Origin: Bacteroidales bacterium
GTDB taxonomy: Bacteria; Bacteroidota; Bacteroidia; Bacteroidales; JAADJA01
Assembly (NCBI GenBank): GCA_020438105.1
Contig: JAGQVE010000019.1
Coordinates: 1,384 to 65,383 of the forward strand
Length of the DNA: 64,000 bases
Direction of reading: 5' to 3'
Position numbers and translations under genes: made by a program. Under the pieces are notes generated by a model that worked only from the letters and a program-made list of their open reading frames with translations, did no database searches and was not told the DNA's origin. Below are positions 44,009 to 52,737 of this stretch, one piece after another (position 1 is the first letter of the stretch; each line of letters starts with the position of its first letter).

Positions 44009-45196
44009 TTACTTCGTTTTGATGATTTTGCCGCTGGAAATGATTTCCTGATCTTCATCAAATATTTTGTAGAAATAAGTTCCGGCTTTGAGTTTAGTCC
44101 GGATTACGCTTGTTGCTTCAGCTGAAAGTTTAAAATTATTTTGCAATCTCCCATTCAAATCATATACCTGAAGGTTGAGTGTTTCGGTTGTAATGTTTTT
44201 TACAGAAATATATTCAGCAAAGGGATTTGGATAAATTTCAATGTTTTTTTCTGTTGTAATATCACCTGGAATGCCGGTAGAAATACTTTGTGCCCCGGAA
44301 AAATACATGCATGAAGCCAGCGAAGCTTTTGTCAATTCAAATACATATTCAGGGTCCATGTTCGAAAGGCTGTCGTTGATGGAATGCGGATAGGGTGATT
44401 CATTGTATTCGTAATAACCGGTTACCACATAACCGTTGTCCATAAAAGGTACATAGTCGGAACCATAGGCGTAACTGATATCGGTATTCAGGTTTGAATA
44501 CATTTCGGTTAGGTTGGCCAGGGTATCGGTAAAAGCTGCCGAAGCTGCGTTGTTGCTCGTGGGTGACCACTCGTCACGCTCGCAGGTGATGGTGTTGTTG
44601 TTCGTACCGGCCACACCCCCCACTTCGTCAATATTCAGCAACAACTTAATGTCCATTTCCTGGGGTACCACAGTATTTTCTACATAATGTGTGCTTCCTA
44701 CCAGGCCCAGTTCCTCCACCGTAAAATGAATAAACTTAATGCTATATGCGGTTTCCACATCTTTAAACAAACGGGCCATTTCCAGTACAATGGCTGTACC
44801 GCTTCCGTTGTCGTTCACTCCCGGGCCATTATAGGTATCGTAATGCCCGTCCACAATGAAATAAGTATCCTGGTAAACCGAACCGGTTTTGGTGACAATG
44901 ATATTAAAAGTGGAATTTTGACCAACATACAAAGTATCGAGTTCAATGTTGGTATAGCCCCAATCGGTATATTGCTGAATGATCCAGTTTGCTGTTTCGT
45001 CCAGTGCATCTGTTCCAACTTGCTTAATCCCGAAATTTTCAAAAGCTAGTAATTTTTGAAACAAAGAATCGTATTGCAGCTCGTCTACTTTGCTTTGGAT
45101 AAAAGGATCAAATTCCTGTGCAATACAGCCCATTGACAAAGTTATAATCATTACAATTATTAAGGCCTTTGGTTTGTAAATGTTGAAATTCGTCAT
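44009..45196 (-). CDS. Secreted M28 aminopeptidase with T9SS sorting domain
   Basis: The 395-residue exported zinc exopeptidase has a signal segment at about 10-27 and an M28 domain at about 60-310. Metal and catalytic residues are DGHYDTYNGPGVNDNGSG (His118, Asp129), the FTVEELGLVGS Glu pair near 161-162, and a later GSDYVPF Asp. A T9SS type A sorting domain starts IYPNPFAEYIS near 322. It would be secreted or surface-bound and remove N-terminal amino acids from peptides. It starts 18 bp after the M14 carboxypeptidase stop on the same strand, so the two exopeptidases form one unit. Confidence 0.9.
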   Translation of the reverse strand: MTNFNIYKPKALIIVMIITLSMGCIAQEFDPFIQSKVDELQYDSLFQKLLAFENFGIKQVGTDALDETANWIIQQYTDWGYTNIELDTLYVGQNSTFNIIVTKTGSVYQDTYFIVDGHYDTYNGPGVNDNGSGTAIVLEMARLFKDVETAYSIKFIHFTVEELGLVGSTHYVENTVVPQEMDIKLLLNIDEVGGVAGTNNNTITCERDEWSPTSNNAASAAFTDTLANLTEMYSNLNTDISYAYGSDYVPFMDNGYVVTGYYEYNESPYPHSINDSLSNMDPEYVFELTKASLASCMYFSGAQSISTGIPGDITTEKNIEIYPNPFAEYISVKNITTETLNLQVYDLNGRLQNNFKLSAEATSVIRTKLKAGTYFYKIFDEDQEIISSGKIIKTK

Positions 45197-45214
45197 TTTA
45201 GTATCCTGTAAAAA

Positions 45215-46855
45215 TTATTTATAATCCTGATTGCAGGGAACTGTTTTTAGGTTGGTGTATTCAATCAGTTTATACACAGGGTATGGATAAAACCCGCCTC
45301 CCCACTGCGGTGCAAGGTATTTATCAAAATAGTTCCACTTTAGCAATCCGTCATCAGCTTGTGGTTCGAGGAGGTAGGAGGCCAGGTTGCCCAGCTCCTG
45401 CGCGGTTCTGATCACAAGTGTTCCTTTGGGAAATTGTTTTTTTACCTTTTCAAAAGAGCCTTCCATTTCATTGGTGTAATGCCCCTGATTGAGCCGTCCT
45501 GCTGGTTTCAGTGCATTAATGTTAAACTGTTCCACTTCAAATTCTGCGATATCCTCCAGCATTTCAATCTCAATGCCATGCATTCGCAGGTTTTTAATTA
45601 CCTCCTTATCTTTTACTGTCAATAAATAACAAAACGGCATAGCTACGCTTTTAGTAGGAATGTAGTCTGCAATGTAATCTACAGTAACAGTGCGTTTGCG
45701 ATCACTCTGCTTGTATCGCCAGTAGCCCTGCACCCCCGGAATGGTATCTGCTTCAATAGCTTTAATGGTAATTTTTTCAGGTGTGGGGACACCTTTATAT
45801 TTTATGGCAAATGAGTCGGCAACACCCGGTCCGTAAAACTTTTCAAACATGGCCGAATCGGCATCTGCCACTGCTTTTTTCATTTCATCCTTATGCGCTA
45901 TCACATAGTCGAGCATGGATTGAAGTAAATGATAAGAACCATTCACACGGGTTTTAAAATCGGCATATACATAATTTTCGTTGAGAATTGCAAACCGATT
46001 TCGAACGCCGATGTAATTCACCAGGTACCTTGGTTCCGATGCATATGAGATCCACCCTTTGTCGTAATCCATCCGGTCGATGAATTCACCGTAAAATATA
46101 TTCTCAACATTGTATTTATCCCATAAAATCCGGTGAACTGCAGGTGAAAAATCATCGCGCATATAATTGATCAGGCTGCGGTTGCCATTGGGATTCATCA
46201 TCCATACGAAAGTAACAGGTTCCTCATGATAAGAGCCGTTTGTGGTATGGCAATCCACCGACAGGGTAGGATCCCATCGGTTCAGCACCTGGGTGATCAA
46301 ACCCTGAACCTCAGGGGTTTCAAGTTTCATTCCGTCGCGGTTCAAATCGAGGTTTTGACCGTTGTAGCGAACACCTACGCCATTCACGGGTCCGTTTTGA
46401 TTGGTTCGGTTCTCCTTGCTGAACTTTTCATTTCCATCGGCATTAAAAATCGGGCAAACCAGCAAAACCACTTTGCTATAAAAAAGAGAATCATCTTTTT
46501 CCAGCAATTCGCGCATGAGCATTTGTGTTGCTTCCTTCCCTTCCACTTCGCCGGCATGTATATTGGCCTGGTAATAAATGACAATACGATCATCATTTAT
46601 AAGGTCTTCAGGTGTTTGCGGCATGGGATCAGCCAGAATAAACAAAGGAACAATCCTTCCTTCATTTGTCACAGCCATGGTGTCCATCCGGATATGATCG
46701 TACCGGGCCAGCAAACTGTCAGTAAAAGCCATGACATCGGCATAAGTTGACGTGGAAGCATAATCTGTTTTTTCGGCAGTAGTAAGTAGTTGAGCTTGTG
46801 CTACATAAAAAAGATTCAGCAAAAGTGTAATTGCCAGTAAAGGGAGTGTTTTCAT
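45215..46855 (-). CDS. Secreted M14 zinc carboxypeptidase
   Basis: The 546-residue protein has a signal peptide ending at about AQA (21) and an M14 domain at about 35-320. The HxxE zinc motif is HAGE (His100, Glu103) in YYQANIHAGEVEGKE. The substrate-binding NLDLNRDGMKLETPE and the third ligand region SVDCHTTNGSYHEEP are also present. A C-terminal region of about 200 residues follows and lacks a T9SS sorting domain, so the mature protein is probably periplasmic. It trims C-terminal residues from peptides, complementing the cotranscribed M28 aminopeptidase. It is divergent from the penicillin-binding protein gene. Confidence 0.9.
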   Translation of the reverse strand: MKTLPLLAITLLLNLFYVAQAQLLTTAEKTDYASTSTYADVMAFTDSLLARYDHIRMDTMAVTNEGRIVPLFILADPMPQTPEDLINDDRIVIYYQANIHAGEVEGKEATQMLMRELLEKDDSLFYSKVVLLVCPIFNADGNEKFSKENRTNQNGPVNGVGVRYNGQNLDLNRDGMKLETPEVQGLITQVLNRWDPTLSVDCHTTNGSYHEEPVTFVWMMNPNGNRSLINYMRDDFSPAVHRILWDKYNVENIFYGEFIDRMDYDKGWISYASEPRYLVNYIGVRNRFAILNENYVYADFKTRVNGSYHLLQSMLDYVIAHKDEMKKAVADADSAMFEKFYGPGVADSFAIKYKGVPTPEKITIKAIEADTIPGVQGYWRYKQSDRKRTVTVDYIADYIPTKSVAMPFCYLLTVKDKEVIKNLRMHGIEIEMLEDIAEFEVEQFNINALKPAGRLNQGHYTNEMEGSFEKVKKQFPKGTLVIRTAQELGNLASYLLEPQADDGLLKWNYFDKYLAPQWGGGFYPYPVYKLIEYTNLKTVPCNQDYK

Positions 46856-47059
46856 AATTTAGTAAAATAAAAATCCGACCAAATTTAAGAACTTAATCCG
46901 GAGAATGTTCGGGCATCACATATTTTTTAGCAGCATAATAATAATGAAAGCACTGAACCATATGTTAAGTATGAATGCTTTACATACCAAAATTCAACAA
47001 ATCCCGTTATCAGAAGTTTAGTTACTGGTGGCCTTAACGTTTTTCCTTATTATTTCGAT

Positions 47060-49396
47060 ATGAAACAAAATATACGAATTCGTTTTTTGCGTTACCTCAA
47101 GTGGCTGCTGATCCTGGGTGTTGCCCTAATACTAATGGGAGTTGGATTTGTTTTTGCCGTGAAATGGGGTTTTTTCGGGCCGCTGCCAACCTATGCACAA
47201 CTGGCCAAAATCGAACAAAACAACGCTTCAAAGATTTTGTCGGCAGATGGAAAATTACTCGGACTTTATTATTATCAGAACCGCACCGATACGAAAATTG
47301 AAGACGTTCCCCAATCGCTTATCGACGGGCTGGTTGCTACCGAAGATGCCCGTTTTTACAAGCATGAAGGTTTTGATGTGCGGGCCTTTTTCAGGGTGAT
47401 GGTCAAATCCATTTTACTTTCAAACCGAAGTGCGGGAGGTGGAAGCACCATCAGTCAGCAATTAGCTAAAAACCTGTTTCCGAGAAAAGATTTTGGATTG
47501 ATAAGTATGCCGGTGGTAAAAGTAAAAGAGATCATTACTGCCATCCGGCTGGAACGGATTTATACCAAAGATCAAATCCTGGAATTGTATCTCAATACGG
47601 TTCCGTTTGGTGAAAACACCTATGGCATTGAAACGGCAGCGCTTACCTATTTCAATAAAAACCCAAAAGATCTGAATATTCAGGAGTCGGCCATACTGGT
47701 GGGTTTGTTAAAAGCCAATACGGGTTATAATCCCCGCTTAAATAAGGAAGCAGCCACCGAACGGAGAAATACTGTTATTGAACAGATGGCAAGGTACGGT
47801 TATCTGACAGATAGCATCGCCGACTCAATACAGCAATTGCCAGTGGTATTGCATTTCCAAAAACTGGATCATGTGGACGGGCCGGCGCCTTATTTTCGGG
47901 AGTATCTTCGCCAGCAAGCCGAGGAGATTTTGTCGGAAATGAATGAAAAATATGGAACCGACTATAACCTATATGCTGACGGACTGACCTTAAAAACCAC
48001 CATCCGATACGATTTGCAAACCTTTGCTGAAACTGCAGTTTTGGATCAAATGGCAAAACTTCAAAAAACCTTTTATGCCCAATGGAAAAACCATGAACCC
48101 TGGAATAAACAGCCGAAAATAGCGCAGATGCAAATAAGGCAAAGTGTTCCCTATCAAAAAATGAAACGGCGCGGTTTGTCAGAGGAGGAGATAACCGAAA
48201 AATTACAAATTCCGCATAAAACGAAAATTTTCACCTGGAAAGGTGAGGTAGATACCACCATGTCGTCCCTCGATTCCATCCTCTATCACTTCAGTATATT
48301 GCAATGTGGGATGATAGCTATGGATGCCGGCAATGGCCATATCCTTGCCTGGGTTGGCGGACCCAATTATAAATATTTCAAATACGATCATGTACTTTCG
48401 GCACGGCAGGTGGGTAGTACCATTAAACCTTTTATTTATGCCTCAGCCATCGAAAATGGCGTGAAGCCTTGCGATTATTACGAAAACGACAGCATCACCT
48501 ACACCGATTATGACAACTGGGTACCAAAAAATGCTGATCACCGGTATGGAGGTTATTATTCGGTGCAGGGCGCACTGGTCAATTCAGTAAATACCGTGAG
48601 TGTGCAACTGCTCATGGAAACCGGCATTCCTGAAACCATTTTAAACCTGCAAAAAGCAGGCATCAAAGTTGATTTGCCTGAGGTTCCGTCATTGGCGCTG
48701 GGAACGGCTGAAATTCCACTTTATCAAATGGTACAGGCCTATTCTGTTTTTCTGAATAATGGAAGCCGCGTTGAACCTGTTTTCCTTGAAAGTATTTTGG
48801 ATAATACCGGAAATGTGATCTACAAAACGCCGGCTGCTGAATCTACAGAGCCTGTTTTTTCAGTAAATACGGTAGAAACTATGCAAGGGCTTTTAAAAGG
48901 TGTGGTCAACAGGGGTACGGCTTCCGGCTTGAGAAATAACTACAAGTTGACCAATGAAATGGGTGGCAAAACCGGAACTACGCAGGACCAAACCGATGGC
49001 TGGTTTATGGGCATTACCCCTGAAATGGTTGTAGGTGTTTGGGTCGGAGGTGATAACCCGGTAGTGAAATTCAGAACTTTGGGAGCCGGGCAGGGAGGGC
49101 ACACAGCCATGCCCATTTTTGCTGAATTTATTCAAAAAATAAGTATCACCTTGGCCACTAGAGAATTTGCAAGTGGCTCTTTTGATCTGTCGGAGGACAT
49201 TTCAAAGGATCTTGCCTGTGCTGATTTCAAAGAAACAAGAGGGTTTTTTGATTTATTGAAACGAAAGCCAGATTATCCCGAAATTAAAGATAGGCCTCAA
49301 AAACGTACCCAAAAGACTGAGCAAAAGGATGATCAAACCAAAGTTGGGAAATTCCTGCGCAATATATTTGGAAAGGAAGACAAGAAGAAAAAGTAA
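47060..49396 (+). CDS. Class A penicillin-binding protein (PBP1A-like)
   Basis: A bifunctional peptidoglycan synthase of 778 residues anchored by one membrane segment at about 14-36. The glycosyltransferase domain (about 60-250) has EDARFYKHEGFD with the catalytic Glu, GGSTISQQLAKNLF, and RKDQI-like and LYLNTVPFGENTYGIE blocks. The transpeptidase domain (about 400-690) has SxxK as STIK from Ser453, SVN in the NSVNTVS block and KTGT from Lys637. The tail is lysine-rich. All catalytic motifs are intact, so it should polymerise and cross-link glycan strands in the periplasm. It stands alone, between divergent and convergent neighbours. Confidence 0.94.
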   Translation: MKQNIRIRFLRYLKWLLILGVALILMGVGFVFAVKWGFFGPLPTYAQLAKIEQNNASKILSADGKLLGLYYYQNRTDTKIEDVPQSLIDGLVATEDARFYKHEGFDVRAFFRVMVKSILLSNRSAGGGSTISQQLAKNLFPRKDFGLISMPVVKVKEIITAIRLERIYTKDQILELYLNTVPFGENTYGIETAALTYFNKNPKDLNIQESAILVGLLKANTGYNPRLNKEAATERRNTVIEQMARYGYLTDSIADSIQQLPVVLHFQKLDHVDGPAPYFREYLRQQAEEILSEMNEKYGTDYNLYADGLTLKTTIRYDLQTFAETAVLDQMAKLQKTFYAQWKNHEPWNKQPKIAQMQIRQSVPYQKMKRRGLSEEEITEKLQIPHKTKIFTWKGEVDTTMSSLDSILYHFSILQCGMIAMDAGNGHILAWVGGPNYKYFKYDHVLSARQVGSTIKPFIYASAIENGVKPCDYYENDSITYTDYDNWVPKNADHRYGGYYSVQGALVNSVNTVSVQLLMETGIPETILNLQKAGIKVDLPEVPSLALGTAEIPLYQMVQAYSVFLNNGSRVEPVFLESILDNTGNVIYKTPAAESTEPVFSVNTVETMQGLLKGVVNRGTASGLRNNYKLTNEMGGKTGTTQDQTDGWFMGITPEMVVGVWVGGDNPVVKFRTLGAGQGGHTAMPIFAEFIQKISITLATREFASGSFDLSEDISKDLACADFKETRGFFDLLKRKPDYPEIKDRPQKRTQKTEQKDDQTKVGKFLRNIFGKEDKKKK

Positions 49397-49414
49397 TGAT
49401 AAACTTATTTCTTG

Positions 49415-51361
49415 TTATTCCGGGATCTGACTGGTTTTGCTGTTATTCTTCTTCCAAATTTCGTTTTTATCTTTATTATTAACCTGGCTATCTAAGTTAA
49501 AATCTCCCTGATAAAAACCTGTATTTCCAGCACTGCCAGCCCAGGCATTAGTATTATCTTCAATGGTTACCTGTCCGTTTCCATCACCATCGCCACTGAT
49601 AGATCCCCAAATCCCAGGCGCAATTTCAATGTGAGCATTTTCACCACCAAAAACCACATCGGCACTCATGGTGAAATTGTAAGAACAACTGCAATCGCCA
49701 TTAAAATCAACTGAAAAAGCCGACATAACACCAAGGTGGTTCCTGTGAAAAACAACCAGGTAAAGATTTTGGCTAATGGACTGAGAGAGTGAAATAAAGC
49801 TTTCACCATCCAAACCAACCACATGGCCGTTTTTCAGTAAAAATCCAGGCTGGGTTTCCGTAACAGTAGTCGAAGTTGCAGCCTCTGGACTTGCAGCATC
49901 ACGGGCTTGCACAAGTATCCAGTCCACTACATTTTCATTGGGAATACTTGAAACCACTTCACTTCCATCGTAATACCAGTCGGCCCCAGGGATTGAATTA
50001 AAAGGTTGCTGAAGGGGTAGCAGGCCGGATTCATTCAGCAGGGTAGTCATTTCGCCTGTATTGCTATCGTAAGCACCCTCAAGATAGATCTGAATTCCCC
50101 TGACACAAAATGGGGTCACCGTTGTATGGCTCCACCGGTTGTTGGCATCTTTAACCCGCAGGTATAGATAATGTTCGCCTCCGGAAATTGTTGCTATCTC
50201 AGCCAAAAGGTTTTCATTGATAACCGAATCAGGGGTATTTAGTATTTCAATGCCATTGCCAAACCCAGGGTCTTCATCAATATAGTATTCCATACTTATG
50301 ATGTTTGGCAGAATGTATGGCGCGCCCATAGAGGGGGGCGTAAATTTAAAGAGGGCATCTGAAAACAGGATACTCCAAACTCCGTTTTGATCTTTAGCCC
50401 GAATAAACAAATTATGAACCCCGTTATCAAGTTCACTGAAATCAATATTCAATGATAAATCAATTAAACTGTCTGCATTTATGGGGATTTCCGTTCCATT
50501 ACCGAATCCAGGGTCTGCATCAAAAAAGTATTCCATCCCTATAATTTCAGGTAATGATTCTTCTGTGCCAACAGGTACTCCTTCGGGAAATTTAAAAAAT
50601 GATTCTACTACCGCGATATTCCAGCTTCCATTCTCATCTTTTACCCTGACATACAAAAGGTGCATCCCAATGTTTAATTCTGAAAGGCTTACTTCAAAAT
50701 TAATATTGATAATACTATCAGGTGAAAAATTAACCGGGGTTCCATTTCCGAAACCCGGATCATGATCAATAAAATATTCAACGGCTGAGATGAACGGAAG
50801 GTTATTGTATGCTGCAGGTAGGGGAGCTATTGGTGGGATATAAATTTGCCGGGGATGCAATAAGCCCCATCTCCCCATATCATCCTGTATTCTGAAATAC
50901 AGGATGTGGAAACCACTTGATACGGCTGAAACATCTGCCGTGAAGCTGAAATCTATCAAACTATCTGCAGGAATAGAAATTTGTACACCATTTCCATATC
51001 CGGGATCATCGTCATAAAAATATTCAACGGTCGACATCATGGGTAGGTCGGTAGCTCCAAAAGGTTGCGGAGCTGAAGGTGGGATGTAAAATTCTTGGGT
51101 ATGCAACAAACCCCATTTCCCCAGTTCATCCTGAATTCTGAAATACAGGATGTGAAAACCACTTGAAACTGATGAAATATCTGCATCAAATCCGAAATCT
51201 ATCAGGCTGTCGGCAGGAATAGCTATTTGCTCACCGTTCCCAAATCCGGGGTCGTGGTCATAAAAATACTCCAGGGCAACAATATCCGGCAGTTGTGCCA
51301 ATGAAAGCCTGAAAGCAAGCAAAAGCAAGATCGTTGTGCTATACTTTAAAATTTTGATCAT
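49415..51361 (-). CDS. Secreted five-repeat protein with dockerin-like end
   Basis: I do not recognise a named family. The 648-residue protein has a signal peptide ending LAQ (23) and five tandem repeats of about 82 residues (starts at 24, 106, 188, 270 and 351). Each begins LPxIxxxEYFxDxDPGFGNG, passes through a PADSLID-like centre, and ends with a GxHxLYxRxKDxxGxW block. The DxDPGxGNG core could bind calcium. A linker domain follows, then at about 580-640 a GDGDGNGQVTIED / GDFNLDSQVNNKDKN pair that looks like dockerin or EF-hand-type calcium loops. No VYPNP-type T9SS domain is present. It starts eight bp after the beta-helix protein gene, so the two are coexpressed, probably as extracellular adhesive or scaffold proteins. 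Confidence 0.85.
   Translation of the reverse strand: MIKILKYSTTILLLLAFRLSLAQLPDIVALEYFYDHDPGFGNGEQIAIPADSLIDFGFDADISSVSSGFHILYFRIQDELGKWGLLHTQEFYIPPSAPQPFGATDLPMMSTVEYFYDDDPGYGNGVQISIPADSLIDFSFTADVSAVSSGFHILYFRIQDDMGRWGLLHPRQIYIPPIAPLPAAYNNLPFISAVEYFIDHDPGFGNGTPVNFSPDSIININFEVSLSELNIGMHLLYVRVKDENGSWNIAVVESFFKFPEGVPVGTEESLPEIIGMEYFFDADPGFGNGTEIPINADSLIDLSLNIDFSELDNGVHNLFIRAKDQNGVWSILFSDALFKFTPPSMGAPYILPNIISMEYYIDEDPGFGNGIEILNTPDSVINENLLAEIATISGGEHYLYLRVKDANNRWSHTTVTPFCVRGIQIYLEGAYDSNTGEMTTLLNESGLLPLQQPFNSIPGADWYYDGSEVVSSIPNENVVDWILVQARDAASPEAATSTTVTETQPGFLLKNGHVVGLDGESFISLSQSISQNLYLVVFHRNHLGVMSAFSVDFNGDCSCSYNFTMSADVVFGGENAHIEIAPGIWGSISGDGDGNGQVTIEDNTNAWAGSAGNTGFYQGDFNLDSQVNNKDKNEIWKKNNSKTSQIPE
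50102..51292 (-). repeat. Five tandem ~246-bp coding repeats
   Basis: The repeats encode the DxDPGxGNG units of the secreted protein. Units 1 and 2 are most alike, including at DNA level around 51150 and 50900, which points to a recent duplication. Unit 5 is shorter and most divergent. Confidence 0.8.
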
Positions 51362-51369
51362 AATGATTC

Positions 51370-52509
51370 TTATTTGTGTTCATTATGACTTGAAGCTTTT
51401 ATTGTAACCGGAATGGTTGTTCCTGATACAGGCCCGACCGTGGCTTCATAGATAGCCGGTATGGCAGGTATTCCTGAAAGTACATAAGGATATCCTCCGG
51501 TATCGAAACTGAAAAGCCCGCAATCCCCGCCATTAATGCCGGCTCCAGTTGCAGGAGATCCCGGTGCGAGGGCATAGCCATTGTCAATCATGGTGGTATA
51601 ATCGGTGAAAACTGTACTCATATCGGTATTTTGCTGATTAAACATTCCGGCATCAGCAGGATATTGGGTATCGCTGCATAGGTTGTACATCATCAGGTCA
51701 GCGCCTCCGAGGTAAGTACCACTAACGTAAATATTGTTCAATTGCTCTGTATAAAAGGTGGACATATTGCCCCAAATGACATTGTTATAAATTTTGAGAT
51801 CATTCGCAATGTCTGTCAAATCCGTTTTAATATTATGTGCTTCTCCGTAAGGACCACTGCTAACTCCATAAATGAAATTATTTTGAATATAACAATTGAT
51901 TGGTATCCCTGTGAAGTGAATACTGCAGGCCGTACCATTATATCCGGATGCCAGATCATTTAGCAAAATCTGTATCCAGTTTTGTTGAATTTTAATATAA
52001 TTCCTGTCACCATAAATTGAAATTCCTTCGTTAATCCCCTGAGTATAATTGCCATACCTGTATATATAAAAGTAATTTTTTGCGATGGTGATACTATCCG
52101 TATTTATCGTAATAAACCTGTAGTTGATCGTATAAGCAGATGTTGCAGCTACCACCCTGAAATATAAGCCTTGAGCAATTGAGCCCTCGCTGCCCGAATT
52201 GAACGTAAGAGAAGTTACCTGTGCGGTGTCTTTAATCGCTTGTGTATTGGGATTCTCCGCCAGCCAATAACCAGGTCCGATTACAGTAAGTTTTTTTGCT
52301 ATTATGCCACTTCCATAACTGGTTTTACTACCCATGAGATAAAGGGTGTCACTATCGCTTGCACCATCAATTGCATCCTGTAAGGTATTAAAATCTGCGT
52401 CAACAGTAACACCATTGATTATTCGGTTACTTACGCGCCAAACCGTAGCATTAGTTTGCATGGTAACAAAATATGCCATAACAGTGAAAAGTAAAATGGT
52501 TTTTTTCAT
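51370..52509 (-). CDS. Secreted parallel beta-helix protein
   Basis: The 379-residue protein has a signal peptide (about 1-21). Its N-terminus RVSNRIINGVTVDADFNTLQDAIDGASDSDTLYLMGS followed by KKLTVIGPGYWLAEN is the entry pattern of pectate-lyase-like right-handed beta-helices in Bacteroidota. The centre has Asn/Ile/Tyr ladder repeats (NYIKIQQNWIQI, CYIQNNFIYGV). The C-terminal block has GSPATGAGINGGDCGLFSFDTGGYPYVLSGIPAIP. No catalytic residues of polysaccharide lyases are evident, so a binding or structural role is as likely as an enzymatic one. It leads the two-gene transcript with the five-repeat protein. Confidence 0.8.
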   Translation of the reverse strand: MKKTILLFTVMAYFVTMQTNATVWRVSNRIINGVTVDADFNTLQDAIDGASDSDTLYLMGSKTSYGSGIIAKKLTVIGPGYWLAENPNTQAIKDTAQVTSLTFNSGSEGSIAQGLYFRVVAATSAYTINYRFITINTDSITIAKNYFYIYRYGNYTQGINEGISIYGDRNYIKIQQNWIQILLNDLASGYNGTACSIHFTGIPINCYIQNNFIYGVSSGPYGEAHNIKTDLTDIANDLKIYNNVIWGNMSTFYTEQLNNIYVSGTYLGGADLMMYNLCSDTQYPADAGMFNQQNTDMSTVFTDYTTMIDNGYALAPGSPATGAGINGGDCGLFSFDTGGYPYVLSGIPAIPAIYEATVGPVSGTTIPVTIKASSHNEHK

Positions 52510-52689
52510 ATTTACTAGTGTATAAATTTAATATTAAGTACGGAAGTAGTTATTTGTACACAAGTAAAGATGTGGTAAAAGGAGTTAAAAATGTAGAGTA
52601 GATGTGTAAAGATGTATATAGTTAGATTTACTTATGTGAGGGTAAAGATAAAACAAAATGAAAATATTCATTCAGTTTTTTAAATACCA

Positions 52690-52701
52690 TGATAATTATC
52701 A
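52690..52701. promoter_or_regulatory. Perfect 12-bp palindrome with GATAAT words
   Basis: TGATAATTATCA is a perfect palindrome, followed at 52703 by another GATAAT. The arrangement recalls a degenerate Fur-type box. It lies in the 228-bp gap upstream of the beta-helix gene and just downstream of the DUF3570 stop. Confidence 0.3.
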
Positions 52702-52737
52702 CGATAATGAGCACAAGAAAGAAAATGCAAAACCCTT

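Noticed and set aside
44815..45042. Frameshift or second gene in the N-terminal half of the M28 peptidase
   Set aside because: The main frame is uninterrupted with all zinc ligands in order; the overlapping frame has no conserved content.
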